This document shows positions 39,333 through 49,055 of a DNA stretch of 59,244 nt, one piece after another (position 1 is the stretch's first letter; each line of letters opens with the position of its first letter). The DNA is taken from contig ONFA01000010.1 in assembly GCA_900316975.1 (NCBI GenBank), forward strand, positions 1 to 59,244, read 5' to 3'. Below the pieces are notes generated by a model. The model ran no database searches and was not told the DNA's origin. It was given only the letters and a program-made list of their open reading frames with translations. This DNA is from an uncultured Prevotellaceae bacterium (GTDB lineage: Bacteria > Bacteroidota > Bacteroidia > Bacteroidales > Bacteroidaceae). A program made the position numbers and the translations under genes.

Positions 39333-41938
39333 GAAAACTCGCCATATGCCTCATCGCCCTCACACTCTCGTGTCTGTTGAGCCATGCCCAAGTGACGGGG
39401 CGTGTCATCGACAGCAAGACACGCGAAGTGCTCGACTACGTCAATGTCTATTATGACGGCAAAAACGTAGGCGAGCAGACGGACGAAAACGGACGCTTCG
39501 TCATCAAGGAAGACAGCACATGGCACGAACTCACCATCTCCTCCTTAGGCTATCAGACACAAGTGTACCATCTAAAAGACTTCGGCACGAACAAAAACAT
39601 CACCATCCGGCTTGTGCCAGAAAATCAGACACTTGAAGGGGTCACCGTATCCTCCAAGCGAGGACGATACAGCCGTAAGAACAACCCTGCTGTCGAACTG
39701 ATGCGGAAAGTGATTGCCCACAAAAAGAGTTTCGACCTCCGTTCAAAAGATTTCCTCACCTACACTAAATATGAGAAAATGACCTTCTCCCTCAATGAGG
39801 TGAGTGACAAAGTCTTTGACGAAGGAGAATACAAACGCTTTGCCTTTCTGAAAGACCATGTGGAGAAATCCCCACAGACGGGCAAGCTCACCCTTCCCCT
39901 CACCGTCGATGAAACCCTCTCCGAAATTTATTACCGCAAAGACCCCAAGTCCGAAAAACAGGTCATCAAAGGCGAAAGCAACAAGGGAGTGACAGAACTC
40001 GTCAACACCGGCGAAATCCTCACCACCACCCTCAAAGACATCTTCACCGATGTCGATATCTACGAGGAAGAATGCCGTCTGCTGCAATTCCCCTTCAAGT
40101 CGCCCATTGCCAACAGCGCCATCTCCTTCTACCGCTACTACCTGCAAGACACCCTCTTCATCGAACAAGACAAAGTGGTCGATGTTGGGTTCCTGCCCAA
40201 CAACCAGCAAGACTTCGGCTTTTCCGGTCACCTCTACATCCTGCTCGATCCCGACTCCACCTTCCAAGTGCGCCGTGTGGAACTCACCATCCCCCGTCGC
40301 AGCGACGTCAACTTCGTCGAGAACATGCTCATCTCCCAAGACTTCACCCAACTGGAGAGCGGTGACCGCATCGCCTCCACCAACGATATGCTCGTCGAAC
40401 TGCAACTCTCCAAGTGGCTCGGCAAGTTCCAAGTGCAGCGAGTCACCCGACTCACCAACGTCAGTTTCGAAGAAATCCCACGCTCCCTCTTCAAGCACAT
40501 CAAGGGCAATACCCTGCGCGAACCCGACGCATCCATGCAGGACGACTCTTTCTGGAACGAATACAGACAGGTCAAACTCACCACCTCCGAAAGAAAGATA
40601 GACAGTTTCCTCGACCGCCTCACCCACATCAAGGGCTTCAAATACGTCCTCTTCGGCTTCAAAGCCCTCGTCGAAAACTTCGTCGAGACAGGCGACTCCC
40701 TCCGCCCCAACTACGTGGATATAGGCCCCATCAACACCATCATCTCTGCCAACCACTACGACGGCATGCGCCTTCGCGCCTCTGCACACACCACCGCCAA
40801 CCTCTCCCCTCACCTCTTCGCCGACGCCTACGTCGCCTACGGCACCAAGACCCACAACGTCTATTGGAAAGGCATGCTCACCTATGCCTTCAACAAGAAA
40901 GCCTACCTCCCACGCGAGTTTCCTCAGCACAACCTTTCTATTTATTGGTGGGACGACATCATCTCACCCTTCGACAAGTTTGTGCCCACCGACAAGGACA
41001 ACATGTTCACAGCCTTCCATGCCTCCAAGGTGGACCAATACCACCACACGCGCGAACTGCACATCGACTACACACGCGAATTTGAGACCGGTGTGAAAGT
41101 GAACGCACAATTCACGCGCACCCGCAACCACCCAGTCGATGCCCTCTTCTATCAACGGCTCGACGGTGTGGGCACACCCGTCAACAACCCTTCCCGATGG
41201 CTCTCCGGCATCACCACTGCCGAATTTAAGGTCGGTGTAACTTACGAGCCCAATGTCACCTACGTCAACACCAAACAGCGCCGCGTGAAGGTGAACCACG
41301 ATGCCCCCATCCTCTCCCTCTCTTACACACGAGGCATCAACGGATTCCTTGGCGGTCAATACAACTACAACGTCACCGAAGCAGGCATCTACAAACGCTT
41401 TTGGCTCGGACAGTTCGGTAAGTTCGATGCCAACATCAAGGTAGGCGCACAATGGAACAAAGTCCCCTTTCCCCTCCTCATCCATCCCGCTGCCAATGCC
41501 TCCTACATCATCGAAGACAACACCTTCTACCTCATCTCCAACCTTGAGTTCCTCAACGACCGCTACGCCTCCCTCCTCGCCGAATGGGATCTCAACGGAT
41601 GGCTCTTCAATCGCATCCCATTGCTGAAGAAACTCAAATGGCGCGAATGCTTCGGCGTCAACGTACTTTGGGGACAACTCACCGACAAAAACAATCCTGC
41701 CACGCTCAACTATTCCGACCCTGAACTGTTTTACTTTCCCGGACACTTCCTTGGCGATGGCACCTACGAACAGAACACTGTCCGCATGAACGAGCGCACA
41801 CCTTACGTCGAATGGCGTGTCGGCATCCACAACATCTTCAAACTCATCGAGATTGACTATGTGCGCCGCGTCACCTACCTGCACAATCCCAACACCAACC
41901 GTTGGGGCATCCGCTTCAAAGTCCGCATGACATTCTAA
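39329..41938 (+). CDS. DUF5686 outer-membrane protein with carboxypeptidase-like regulatory domain
   Basis: The 869-residue protein starts with a signal peptide (about 1-20), then a CarboxypepD_reg-like beta domain (VTGRVIDSKTREVLDYVNVYY and LVPENQTLEGVTVSS, about 22-110), then the long DUF5686 part that ends in many amphipathic strands (about 480-869) and terminates RWGIRFKVRMTF, with aromatic last residue as in outer-membrane barrels. It is probably an outer-membrane beta barrel with a periplasmic plug. The exact function is unknown. It is the last gene of a unit that starts with glyA or pdxA. Long minus-strand ORFs opposite it are shadows. Confidence 0.85.
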   Translation: MRKLAICLIALTLSCLLSHAQVTGRVIDSKTREVLDYVNVYYDGKNVGEQTDENGRFVIKEDSTWHELTISSLGYQTQVYHLKDFGTNKNITIRLVPENQTLEGVTVSSKRGRYSRKNNPAVELMRKVIAHKKSFDLRSKDFLTYTKYEKMTFSLNEVSDKVFDEGEYKRFAFLKDHVEKSPQTGKLTLPLTVDETLSEIYYRKDPKSEKQVIKGESNKGVTELVNTGEILTTTLKDIFTDVDIYEEECRLLQFPFKSPIANSAISFYRYYLQDTLFIEQDKVVDVGFLPNNQQDFGFSGHLYILLDPDSTFQVRRVELTIPRRSDVNFVENMLISQDFTQLESGDRIASTNDMLVELQLSKWLGKFQVQRVTRLTNVSFEEIPRSLFKHIKGNTLREPDASMQDDSFWNEYRQVKLTTSERKIDSFLDRLTHIKGFKYVLFGFKALVENFVETGDSLRPNYVDIGPINTIISANHYDGMRLRASAHTTANLSPHLFADAYVAYGTKTHNVYWKGMLTYAFNKKAYLPREFPQHNLSIYWWDDIISPFDKFVPTDKDNMFTAFHASKVDQYHHTRELHIDYTREFETGVKVNAQFTRTRNHPVDALFYQRLDGVGTPVNNPSRWLSGITTAEFKVGVTYEPNVTYVNTKQRRVKVNHDAPILSLSYTRGINGFLGGQYNYNVTEAGIYKRFWLGQFGKFDANIKVGAQWNKVPFPLLIHPAANASYIIEDNTFYLISNLEFLNDRYASLLAEWDLNGWLFNRIPLLKKLKWRECFGVNVLWGQLTDKNNPATLNYSDPELFYFPGHFLGDGTYEQNTVRMNERTPYVEWRVGIHNIFKLIEIDYVRRVTYLHNPNTNRWGIRFKVRMTF

Positions 41939-41958
41939 AGAACTGTCACAGTTTTTAG

Positions 41959-41980
41959 CCTATGACGTGACTGTCATAGG
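41959..41980. terminator. Small stem-loop between convergent genes
   Basis: CCTATGAC and GTCATAGG form an 8-bp stem with a GTGACT loop, 20 bases after the DUF5686 stop and 54 bases before the end of uvrB. There is no convincing T run, so termination is uncertain. Confidence 0.45.
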
Positions 41981-42033
41981 TAACTTTGACATTTACAGAT
42001 ATAACAAATGATAGCAAGGTCGTCGTGACGAAA

Positions 42034-44067
42034 TCACATGCGATTACCCAACAATTCTTCCAATCTGACCACTTCTTGCTTGTATTCCTCAGCTTGCAGG
42101 AATTCAAGTTTCTTGGCGGCCTCACGCATAAGTTTGCGGTTACGATCAATGGCACGGCGCAATTCATCGGGTGACATGGCATTGTAAATGGTATCTTCCT
42201 CTGCTTCAGCAGCAAGAGAGGCATTTTCTTCAATATAGGCAGTACCCAGATAATCAACTGGCTTGTGCTGGGAAATAGCAATTTGCGCCTTTTGAATCTG
42301 AGTAGGCGTGATGCCATGTTCCTCGTTATATGCCATCTGCTTCTTGCGACGACGATTGGTCTCGTCAATGGTTTGCTGCATCGTTTCAGTGATGGTCTCA
42401 GCATACATAATGGCGAGTCCATGCACGTTGCGGGCAGCACGTCCGATAATCTGGACGAGAGAACGATGGTCACGAAGAAATCCTTGATAGTCTGCATCAA
42501 GAATGGCAACGAGCGACACTTCGGGAATATCAAGACCTTCACGCAGAAGATTAATACCAATGAGCACATCATAGGTGCCGGCTCGGAAATCATTGATGAT
42601 ATCAACACGATCAAAAGTATCAACATCGGAATGAATGTAGTTAGCCTTGATACCTACATTATTAAAGAAGCTCGACACTTCTTCTGCCTGACGTTTGGTG
42701 GAAGTGATGACGAGAGTGCGCTCCCCCGCCTCATTGCGTTGATGTATCTCTTCAATAAGGTCGTCCATAAAATTGAGTTTGGGACGCACCTCGATGGGGG
42801 GATCCAACAATCCTGTGGGACGAATCAACTGCTCAACAATCACACCTTCAGCACGCTCCAGTTCATACTCGGCAGGAGTGGCTGAAACATAGATGGTCTG
42901 AGGGGTCAGTTCCTCAAACTCTTCCAGACGAAGAGGACGGTTGTCCAATGCGGCTGGCAAACGGAAGGCATATTCCACCAGGTTTTCCTTTCGGTGGCGA
43001 TCACCTCCCCACATGGCTTTCACCTGCGGAATGGATTGGTGACTCTCATCGACAATGAGCAAATAATCATCTGGGAAGAAGTCTAACAAACAGTAGGGAC
43101 GTTCGCCTGCCTCACGTCCATCAAAATAACGTGAGTAGTTCTCGATGCCTGAACAATGCCCCGTCTCACGTATCCATTCCAAGTCGTTGTTCACACGAAG
43201 TTCTATCTGTTTAGCCTTTTCCGTATCGCCCCGTTCCTCATAATATGCAATGCGTTTTTGCAGGTCTTCTTCTATATCATGGATGGCCTTCTGTGTCTGC
43301 TCCTTCGTGGTCATGAAGAGGTTGGCAGGATATATTTTGTACTCCTTGTAGGAAGTGATGGGATAGAGTGTTTGCACATCTAACTCCTGAATATCATCAA
43401 TTGCATCATCGAAATAACAAATACGCAAAATCTTCTCATCATAAGCAAGATACACATCTACAGTTTCCCCCTTCACTCGAAACTGGCCACGTTCCAATTC
43501 ATCCGCTGAAGCAAGGTCATTGTTCGTGTAGAGCATATCAACCAACTTACGGCGCAAGACTTCTTGAGGCAGGTCTTGGTCCACTTGAATCGCGAGGATG
43601 TTCTCGGCATAACTGGTGGGAGCACCCATGCCGTATATACATGATACCGATGAAATGATAATGACATCTTTCCGTCCGGAAAGCAATGCAGACGTGGCTG
43701 CCAACCGACGACGGTCAAGGTCTTCGTTAATGGCAAGGTCTTTCTCTATGTAAGTGCCGGTGGAGGGGATATATGCCTCAGGCTGATAGTAGTCGTAGTA
43801 ACTGACATAATACTCCACCGCATTGTTGGGAAAAAACGCTTTCATTTCCGTATAGAGTTGATGAGCCAGCGTCTTATTGTGGCTGAAAATGAGAGTGGGC
43901 TTGCCCACATTCTGAATGACATTTGCCATCGTGAAGGTCTTACCAGAACCAGTTACACCCAACAGCACCTGTGCAGGCACCCCATCCTTCACCCCCTGGG
44001 TCAGTTGCTCAATCGCCTGCGGCTGGTCACCTGTCGGCTGAAACTTCGATATCAGTTGAAAATCCAT
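42034..44067 (-). CDS. uvrB: Excinuclease ABC subunit UvrB
   Basis: UvrB is the DNA-damage-verifying helicase-like subunit of nucleotide excision repair. The 677-residue protein begins DFQLISKFQPTGDQPQAIEQL, with Walker A GVTGSGKTFTMAN (about 38-50), the beta-hairpin region YYVSYYDYYQPEAYIPSTGTYIEKD (about 86-110), LLIVDESHQSIPQV, and the C-terminal UVR motif (about 638-671, RNRKLMREAAKKLEFLQAEEYKQEV). It is complete. A -7-like box CAAAATTA is at 44088-44095. It is convergent with the DUF5686 gene and divergent from bamD. Confidence 0.98.
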   Translation of the reverse strand: MDFQLISKFQPTGDQPQAIEQLTQGVKDGVPAQVLLGVTGSGKTFTMANVIQNVGKPTLIFSHNKTLAHQLYTEMKAFFPNNAVEYYVSYYDYYQPEAYIPSTGTYIEKDLAINEDLDRRRLAATSALLSGRKDVIIISSVSCIYGMGAPTSYAENILAIQVDQDLPQEVLRRKLVDMLYTNNDLASADELERGQFRVKGETVDVYLAYDEKILRICYFDDAIDDIQELDVQTLYPITSYKEYKIYPANLFMTTKEQTQKAIHDIEEDLQKRIAYYEERGDTEKAKQIELRVNNDLEWIRETGHCSGIENYSRYFDGREAGERPYCLLDFFPDDYLLIVDESHQSIPQVKAMWGGDRHRKENLVEYAFRLPAALDNRPLRLEEFEELTPQTIYVSATPAEYELERAEGVIVEQLIRPTGLLDPPIEVRPKLNFMDDLIEEIHQRNEAGERTLVITSTKRQAEEVSSFFNNVGIKANYIHSDVDTFDRVDIINDFRAGTYDVLIGINLLREGLDIPEVSLVAILDADYQGFLRDHRSLVQIIGRAARNVHGLAIMYAETITETMQQTIDETNRRRKKQMAYNEEHGITPTQIQKAQIAISQHKPVDYLGTAYIEENASLAAEAEEDTIYNAMSPDELRRAIDRNRKLMREAAKKLEFLQAEEYKQEVVRLEELLGNRM

Positions 44068-44192
44068 CTGTCTTTCATTTTGAACTGCAAAATTACAATT
44101 TATATCCGTAAATATTCCCTAAATCAACCGCTTTTTTCTAAAGAAAAGTGAAATAATCCCCCTCCGTTACTGATTCTTCATGAAAAACTTTG

Positions 44193-44200
44193 TAACTTTG
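44193..44200 (+). promoter_or_regulatory. Promoter -7 box of bamD operon
   Basis: TAACTTTG lies at 44193-44200, 20 bases before the ATG. A clear TTTG -33 partner is not seen at the usual spacing. Confidence 0.6.
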
Positions 44201-44220
44201 CACTTGAAATATCATTAAGA

Positions 44221-45066
44221 ATGAAGAAAGCACTTACAATCGCGTTGATTTCCGTACTGATGTTGAGTTCATGCAACTCGTACAATTCATTGTTGAAATC
44301 GACTGATTATGGTTACAAATATGAAGCAGCAAAAGAGTACTACCTTTCGGGGCAGTACACAAGGTCATACCAGTTGCTAGAGGAACTAGTCATGATTATG
44401 AAAGGTTCCGACCGTGCTGAAGAGTCACTCTTCATGTTGGGCATGTGCTTCTACAATCTCCGTGACTACGAAACTGCCACCATGTATCTGGACAGGTATT
44501 CAAAAACCTACACAAAGGGAGAGTATGTGGAACTGGCACGTTTCTACAGCGGAAAAGCATCGTACTTGCAGAGTCCAGACCCACGTCTTGACCAATCCCC
44601 CACTTATGTAGCCCTGGAAAAACTGCAAGAGTTCCTCGAGTTTCACCCCTATTCCGATTTGCGAGAGGATGTGAACGACATGGTGTACGAATTGCAGAAC
44701 CGCCTTGTGCAGAAAGAATACGAAAGCGCTTTGCTCTACTATAATTTGGGAACATACATGGGCAACTGCCCTCCCAATGGAGTGAGCAACTACGAGGCTT
44801 GTATCATCACGGCTGAAAACGCCTTGAAGACATATCCTTACACTCGACTGCGCGAAGACCTCTACATCATGATTCTGCGATGCCGCTACGAACTGGCACA
44901 GCGAAGTGTCCTCGCCAAGAGCGAAGAGCGTTTCCAACAAGCCATTGACGAGTACTACGGATTCAAGAACGAGTTTCCAAACAGCAAATACACTAAAGAA
45001 GCAGATCAGATCTACAAGCGCTGCTCCGCCAAGGTAAAAGTGAAAGACAGCAAAGAATTGAACTAA
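44221..45066 (+). CDS. bamD: Outer membrane protein assembly factor BamD
   Basis: BamD is the essential lipoprotein of the BAM complex that inserts beta-barrel proteins. The 281-residue protein has the lipobox LMLSSCNSY (Cys 18). The mature part has repeated TPR-like pairs, such as AKEYYLSGQYTRSYQLLEELV, AEESLFMLGMCFYNLRDYETATMYLDRY, and a C-terminal YGFKNEFPNSKYTKEADQIYKRC. The pattern and length fit BamD rather than CpoB. It is first in a three-gene unit with rpoZ and a DUF4293 gene. Confidence 0.92.
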   Translation: MKKALTIALISVLMLSSCNSYNSLLKSTDYGYKYEAAKEYYLSGQYTRSYQLLEELVMIMKGSDRAEESLFMLGMCFYNLRDYETATMYLDRYSKTYTKGEYVELARFYSGKASYLQSPDPRLDQSPTYVALEKLQEFLEFHPYSDLREDVNDMVYELQNRLVQKEYESALLYYNLGTYMGNCPPNGVSNYEACIITAENALKTYPYTRLREDLYIMILRCRYELAQRSVLAKSEERFQQAIDEYYGFKNEFPNSKYTKEADQIYKRCSAKVKVKDSKELN

Positions 45067-45089
45067 AACAAAATAATAATACAGACATT

Positions 45090-45425
45090 ATGGATTTCAA
45101 GAAGACAAATGCACCAACGTCAACTGTGACACGCAACCTGATGGATTTATGCCGCGACACTAATAATATTTATGAAAGTGTTGTCATCATCTCTAAGCGT
45201 TCCAACCAGATTGCTGCCGAAATGAAAGATGAACTCAGCAAAAAATTAGTTGAGTTTGGTGCCCACACCGACACATTGGAAGAAGTATTTGAGAATGAAG
45301 AACAGATTCAGATTTCTCGCTACTACGAGCGTCTTCCCAAACCCACTCTCATTGCCACTCAAGAGTTCCTTGAGGACAAGATTTACTACCGCAATCCATC
45401 CAAGGAATCAGATAGAAACCTCTAA
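45090..45425 (+). CDS. rpoZ: RNA polymerase omega subunit (Bacteroidota type)
   Basis: The 111-residue protein contains MDLCRDTNNIYESVVIISKRSNQIAAEMK, shown here in parts: LCRDTNNIYESVVIISKRSNQ around residues 19-39, the Rpb6/omega signature in its Bacteroidota form. It continues with an acidic stretch and ends in short basic residues. Omega helps fold and assemble beta-prime. It sits 23 bases after bamD and 3 bases before the DUF4293 gene. Confidence 0.82.
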   Translation: MDFKKTNAPTSTVTRNLMDLCRDTNNIYESVVIISKRSNQIAAEMKDELSKKLVEFGAHTDTLEEVFENEEQIQISRYYERLPKPTLIATQEFLEDKIYYRNPSKESDRNL

Positions 45426-45428
45426 TTT

Positions 45429-45929
45429 ATGATTCAACGGATACAAACAGTCTATCTGGCACTAGTTCTCATTCTCTCATTTGTGGGGCTCATCTCCAGC
45501 ATCGGAGAATGGACGGTGGCAGAAACGGTGGTGGCTCACTTCAGCAACTTCACGTTTGGGGCAGAAGGGCAATTCAAGGCGTTGGACTCCACCAGCGGTC
45601 CTTGGTGCTTAGGCATATTGCTCATTCTGGTCATGTTTCTGTCCGCCATGAGCATTATGCTTTTCCGCAAACGTATGCGCCAACTGAGGCTCACCATCAT
45701 CAGCACCATCCTTTTGGTGGGCTATGTGGCAGTTTATACCTTTTTCGCCTATGTTTATCAGGTGAAACTTGAATCATTGTGCGGAGAAGGCTCAGGGTGT
45801 ATCCTACCCACCTTCCACCTCAAATTCATTGCCATCTTTCCCGTGCTGAGCATCATCTTCAACTGCCTAGCCATTCAAGGCATACGCAAAGACGAAGCAT
45901 TGGTTCGTTCTTTAGACAGAATTCGATAA
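45429..45929 (+). CDS. DUF4293 family membrane protein
   Basis: The 166-residue protein starts MIQRIQTVYLALVLILSFVGL and has four membrane spans (about 6-25, 58-78, 86-110 and 130-155). The N-terminal QRIQT with a tetraspan pattern is the DUF4293 family. It has no known enzymatic role. It lies 3 bases after rpoZ and ends the bamD unit. A GCCGTTCTCGCCCC stretch follows but no clear terminator. Confidence 0.8.
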   Translation: MIQRIQTVYLALVLILSFVGLISSIGEWTVAETVVAHFSNFTFGAEGQFKALDSTSGPWCLGILLILVMFLSAMSIMLFRKRMRQLRLTIISTILLVGYVAVYTFFAYVYQVKLESLCGEGSGCILPTFHLKFIAIFPVLSIIFNCLAIQGIRKDEALVRSLDRIR

Positions 45930-46027
45930 AAAAAGCCGTTCTCGCCCCACCCTCCTTATATATGAACAATGTGTAAGGAAAAGCGAAAAAGAAAAAACAA
46001 TTTCAAGGCATTTTTTTTCTGAAATGT

Positions 46028-46058
46028 TTTGTCGGTTCAAGAAAAAGTAGTACCTTTG
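46028..46058 (+). promoter_or_regulatory. Promoter of the tRNA cluster
   Basis: TTTG (46028-46031) and TACCTTTG (46051-46058) are spaced 19 bp apart, 22 bases before the first tRNA. Confidence 0.75.
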
Positions 46059-46080
46059 CACTCGCAAAACGGAAAGACCT

Positions 46081-46153
46081 GCGGAAATAGCTCAGTTGGT
46101 AGAGCACAACCTTGCCAAGGTTGGGGTCGCGAGTTCGAGTCTCGTTTTCCGCT
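46081..46153 (+). tRNA. tRNA-Gly(GCC), copy 1
   Basis: The 73-base gene has acceptor GCGGAAA/TTTCCGC, discriminator T, TTCGAGT T-loop and anticodon loop with GCC. CCA is not encoded. It is identical in sequence to the copies at 46435 and 46577. Confidence 0.95.
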
Positions 46154-46198
46154 CTCTTAAAGCAACACACCAAACGTTCTTTGAGGACAGAACACAAT

Positions 46199-46279
46199 GC
46201 CCACGTGGCGGAATGGTAGACGCGCTCGTTTCAGGTGCGAGTGTTGAGAGACGTGCAAGTTCGATTCTTGTCGTGGGCA
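46199..46279 (+). tRNA. tRNA-Leu(CAG)
   Basis: The 81-base gene has acceptor GCCCACG/CGTGGGC, a TAGCTCAGT-less Leu-type D arm (GCGGAATGGTAGACGC), anticodon stem CTCGT/GCGAG with loop TTCAGGT and anticodon CAG, a long variable arm (GTTGAGAGACGT region) and T-loop TTCGATT. Confidence 0.92.
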
Positions 46280-46289
46280 CAAAAAGAAT

Positions 46290-46371
46290 GGAGAGGTGGC
46301 GGAATGGTAGACGCGCTACTTTGAGGGGGTAGTGGGCTCAGCCCGTGGGAGTTCGAGTCTCCTCCTCTTCA
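46290..46371 (+). tRNA. tRNA-Leu(GAG)
   Basis: The 82-base gene has acceptor GGAGAGG/CCTCTTC (one G-T pair), anticodon stem CTACT/GGTAG with loop TTGAGGG and anticodon GAG. The variable arm includes GGGCTCAGCCCG, and the T-loop is TTCGAGT. The 3' base is A. Confidence 0.92.
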
Positions 46372-46434
46372 CTCAAAACACATAAGGAACTCTGTTGGGA
46401 GTTTTCTTTCAAGATTGACATCAATGAATCCCTT

Positions 46435-46507
46435 GCGGAAATAGCTCAGTTGGTAGAGCACAACCTTGCCAAGGTTGGGGTCGCGAGTTCGAGTCTCGTT
46501 TTCCGCT
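46435..46507 (+). tRNA. tRNA-Gly(GCC), copy 2
   Basis: Identical to the gene at 46081-46153 over all 73 bases. The 63-base spacer before it has no tRNA-like content. Confidence 0.95.
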
Positions 46508-46576
46508 CCAATAATGGTTCATAATAAATTTAAGGGATTTCTGTGATTCGTGTTTGTGAAAATAGGAATCACGTGT

Positions 46577-46649
46577 GCGGAAATAGCTCAGTTGGTAGAG
46601 CACAACCTTGCCAAGGTTGGGGTCGCGAGTTCGAGTCTCGTTTTCCGCT
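46577..46649 (+). tRNA. tRNA-Gly(GCC), copy 3
   Basis: Identical to the genes at 46081 and 46435. It is followed by an AT-rich stretch with an eight-T run (46713-46720) before the hisB terminator region. Confidence 0.95.
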
Positions 46650-46754
46650 CATTATTTAGACATTCGTTTTTTCATAGCATTCGTGTATCAGAGGTCGTGA
46701 GGTTTCTGATACATTTTTTTTGCCAGTTACTAACAAAAAGCAACATAAAAAGCG

Positions 46755-46813
46755 TACCCGAGGGGTACGTTGCATCGTAATCCTCGAGTACGGCATATCG
46801 TACCCCTCGGGTA
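46755..46813 (-). terminator. Nested palindromic terminator after the his operon
   Basis: TACCCGAGGGGTACG (46755-46769) is itself palindromic and also pairs perfectly with CGTACCCCTCGGGTA (46799-46813), giving a 15-bp outer stem enclosing 29 bases. On the minus strand it is followed by GCTTTTTATG. It starts 15 bases after the hisB stop. Confidence 0.75.
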
Positions 46814-46827
46814 TAGCACTTAAATCC

Positions 46828-47928
46828 TTACAACACCCCTTTGCTGCTGGGCAACTGGAACTTGTAGATGTCACGCTTGACCGCCATCTTGATACTACGG
46901 GCAAGGGCTTTGAAGATTCCTTCTATTTTGTGATGCTCGTTATCACCTTCTGCCTTGATGTTAAGGTTCATGTGGGCAGCATCGCTAAAGGACTTGAAGA
47001 AGTGGAGGAACATCTCTGTAGGCATGTCCCCTACCCGCTCACGCTTGAACTCTGCATCCCATACGAGCCATGCACGACCACCAAAGTCGAGCGCCACCTG
47101 ACAGAGGCAATCGTCCATCGGAAGGGTATAGCCATAAGTGTCGGCTGTACCATTGAGATCAAAGCCATAGCGTTCAATGCCACGTTTGTCACCCAATGCC
47201 TTGGCTATACACTCACCAAGGGCTATGCCTGTGTCCTCGATGGTGTGGTGCTCATCCACATTGAGGTCACCCTTCACATGAATGCGCAGGTCAATCGAAC
47301 CATGTTTACCAATCTGTTCAAGCATGTGGTCAAAGAAACCAAGTCCCGTATTGATATCACACTGCCCAGTTCCATCAAGATTCAGGCTGATGTCAATATC
47401 TGTCTCTTTCGTCGTGCGACGTACAGATGCCGTACGTTCTCCAGCAAAGAGAATTTCTGTGATTTCATCCCACGACTGTACATTGTCACCCAGAATAAGA
47501 TACTTGCAACCAAGATTCAGCGCCAGTTGCTTGTCCGTCTCACGGTCGCCAATCACATAACTGTTAGCCAGATCATATTCTCCTGTCATGTACTTACCCA
47601 GCATGCCTGTACCGGGCTTGCGGGTGGGCAGATTGTCAGCAGGGAACGAACGGTCTATGAGGATGTCGTCGAAGGTGATGCCTTCTCCCTTGAGCGTATT
47701 CAGCATGAGGTGATGTGTAGGCCAAAAGTCTTCTTCAGGGTAAGCATCCGTGCCTAACCCATCCTGATTGCTCACCATCACGAATTCAAAGTCGAGTTTG
47801 GTGCGGATGAAGTTCAGGTTACGAATCACACCCGGAACAAACTGAAACTTCTCGAAAGAGTCAATCTGTTCGTCGGCTGGCTCCACAAGGATAGTGCCGT
47901 CACGGTCGATGAAAAGTGCTTGCTTCAT
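46828..47928 (-). CDS. hisB: Bifunctional histidinol-phosphatase / imidazoleglycerol-phosphate dehydratase HisB
   Basis: HisB carries out steps 6 and 8 of histidine synthesis. The N-terminal HAD phosphatase domain (about 1-165) has [11 protein letters not shown] (residues 7-17) and zinc-loop-like residues. The C-terminal IGPD domain (about 178-366) has [45 protein letters not shown] and [15 protein letters not shown] with its metal-binding His/Glu motifs. The fused form and 366-residue length match Bacteroidota HisB. It is the last gene of hisG-hisD-hisC-hisB. Confidence 0.97.
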   Translation of the reverse strand: MKQALFIDRDGTILVEPADEQIDSFEKFQFVPGVIRNLNFIRTKLDFEFVMVSNQDGLGTDAYPEEDFWPTHHLMLNTLKGEGITFDDILIDRSFPADNLPTRKPGTGMLGKYMTGEYDLANSYVIGDRETDKQLALNLGCKYLILGDNVQSWDEITEILFAGERTASVRRTTKETDIDISLNLDGTGQCDINTGLGFFDHMLEQIGKHGSIDLRIHVKGDLNVDEHHTIEDTGIALGECIAKALGDKRGIERYGFDLNGTADTYGYTLPMDDCLCQVALDFGGRAWLVWDAEFKRERVGDMPTEMFLHFFKSFSDAAHMNLNIKAEGDNEHHKIEGIFKALARSIKMAVKRDIYKFQLPSSKGVL

Positions 47929-48017
47929 AGATGTTGAAGTGTTGAGGGTTTAGAGTTGAGGGTTTAGAGCCCCCTCCAACTCCCCTTAGGGGGGAGAGAG
48001 AGTTGAGAGTTCTATGA

Positions 48018-49055
48018 CTACACGTATTGCCTGAGTGCTGAAAGCAGTTTTGTGTTCTCGTCTTTCGTGCCCACCGTGATGCGGAGACAATCGCCGCAAA
48101 GATGTACACGGTTGCGGTTGCGCACAACAACCCCTTTCTGCACCAAATACCTATAGATGCTATCCGCACCCGTCACACGGACGAGGATGAAGTTGGCATC
48201 AGTGGGGTAAACCTTCTTGCAGATGGGCAGGAGACTCAACGACTTGATGAGTGTCACACGCTCCTCCAATATCATGGTGATGTGGCGTTGCAACAGGGTC
48301 ACGTTACTCAGTATCTCCAATCCTTTCTTCTGGGTGAGAACATTCACGTTGTAAGGATATTTCACCTTATTGAACAGAGCAATGATGTCGGTGCTGGCAA
48401 ATGCCATACCCAGACGGATGCCTGCTGCTCCCCACGCTTTTGAGAACGTGGCAAGAACAATCAGATTGGGATACTTCTGAATGTCGAAACGGAAAGGTTT
48501 CTGAGCAGAGAAGTCACTGTAAGCCTCATCCACAATCACGATGCCCTGGAAGTTCGTGATGACTTTCTCTATCTTCTCACGCTGAAAAGCATTGCCCGTC
48601 GGGTTGTTGGGTGAACAGATAAAGATGATTTTCGTGTTCTCGTCACACGCTGCCAACAACGCATCAGGATCTATGTCATAGTGCTCGTCGAGCGACACTT
48701 TGCGATATTCCACATCGTTCACGTCGGCACACACTTCGTACATGCCGTATGTAGGGTCGATTGCCACCACATTGTCCTTGCCTGGACGGCAGAAGATGCG
48801 ATAAGGCAGGTCTATCGCCTCATCACTTCCATTGCCCAGAAAGATGTTGTCAACCGGCACACCCTTCATCGGAGAAATCGCTTGTTTCAGTTCCTCCTGC
48901 AAGGGGTCTGGATAGCGATTCACGCCATTGGGATAAGGGTTCTCGTTGGCATCGAGGAAAGCATCTGCTTTCACGCCTTTGAACTCGTCCCGGGCACAAC
49001 TGTATGGTTTGAGCGCCCAGATGTTGGGACGCACCAATTCTTGTAGAGGTTTCAT
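48018..49055 (-). CDS. hisC: Histidinol-phosphate aminotransferase HisC
   Basis: HisC is a class I/II PLP aminotransferase that converts imidazole acetol phosphate to histidinol phosphate. The 345-residue protein begins [20 protein letters not shown], with [49 protein letters not shown] and the PLP-lysine motif [14 protein letters not shown]. Its ATG overlaps the hisD stop region by 4 bases (49052-49055). The downstream gap to hisB (47929-48017) contains intergenic filler repeats. Confidence 0.96.
   Translation of the reverse strand: MKPLQELVRPNIWALKPYSCARDEFKGVKADAFLDANENPYPNGVNRYPDPLQEELKQAISPMKGVPVDNIFLGNGSDEAIDLPYRIFCRPGKDNVVAIDPTYGMYEVCADVNDVEYRKVSLDEHYDIDPDALLAACDENTKIIFICSPNNPTGNAFQREKIEKVITNFQGIVIVDEAYSDFSAQKPFRFDIQKYPNLIVLATFSKAWGAAGIRLGMAFASTDIIALFNKVKYPYNVNVLTQKKGLEILSNVTLLQRHITMILEERVTLIKSLSLLPICKKVYPTDANFILVRVTGADSIYRYLVQKGVVVRNRNRVHLCGDCLRITVGTKDENTKLLSALRQYV

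Noticed and set aside
39743..41884. Long minus-strand open frames (395 and 306 codons) opposite the DUF5686 gene
   Set aside because: They are antisense to a well-supported outer-membrane protein gene, have valine- and glycine-rich unnatural composition, and arise from high third-position GC in the real frame.
47970..47998. Further copy of the GC-rich MITE-like element
   Set aside because: The sequence (CCCCCTCCAACTCCCCTTAG in part) is also pyrimidine-rich, but its core CTCCCCTTAGGGGGGAG differs and the AGACC ends are missing, so it is a different intergenic repeat type.
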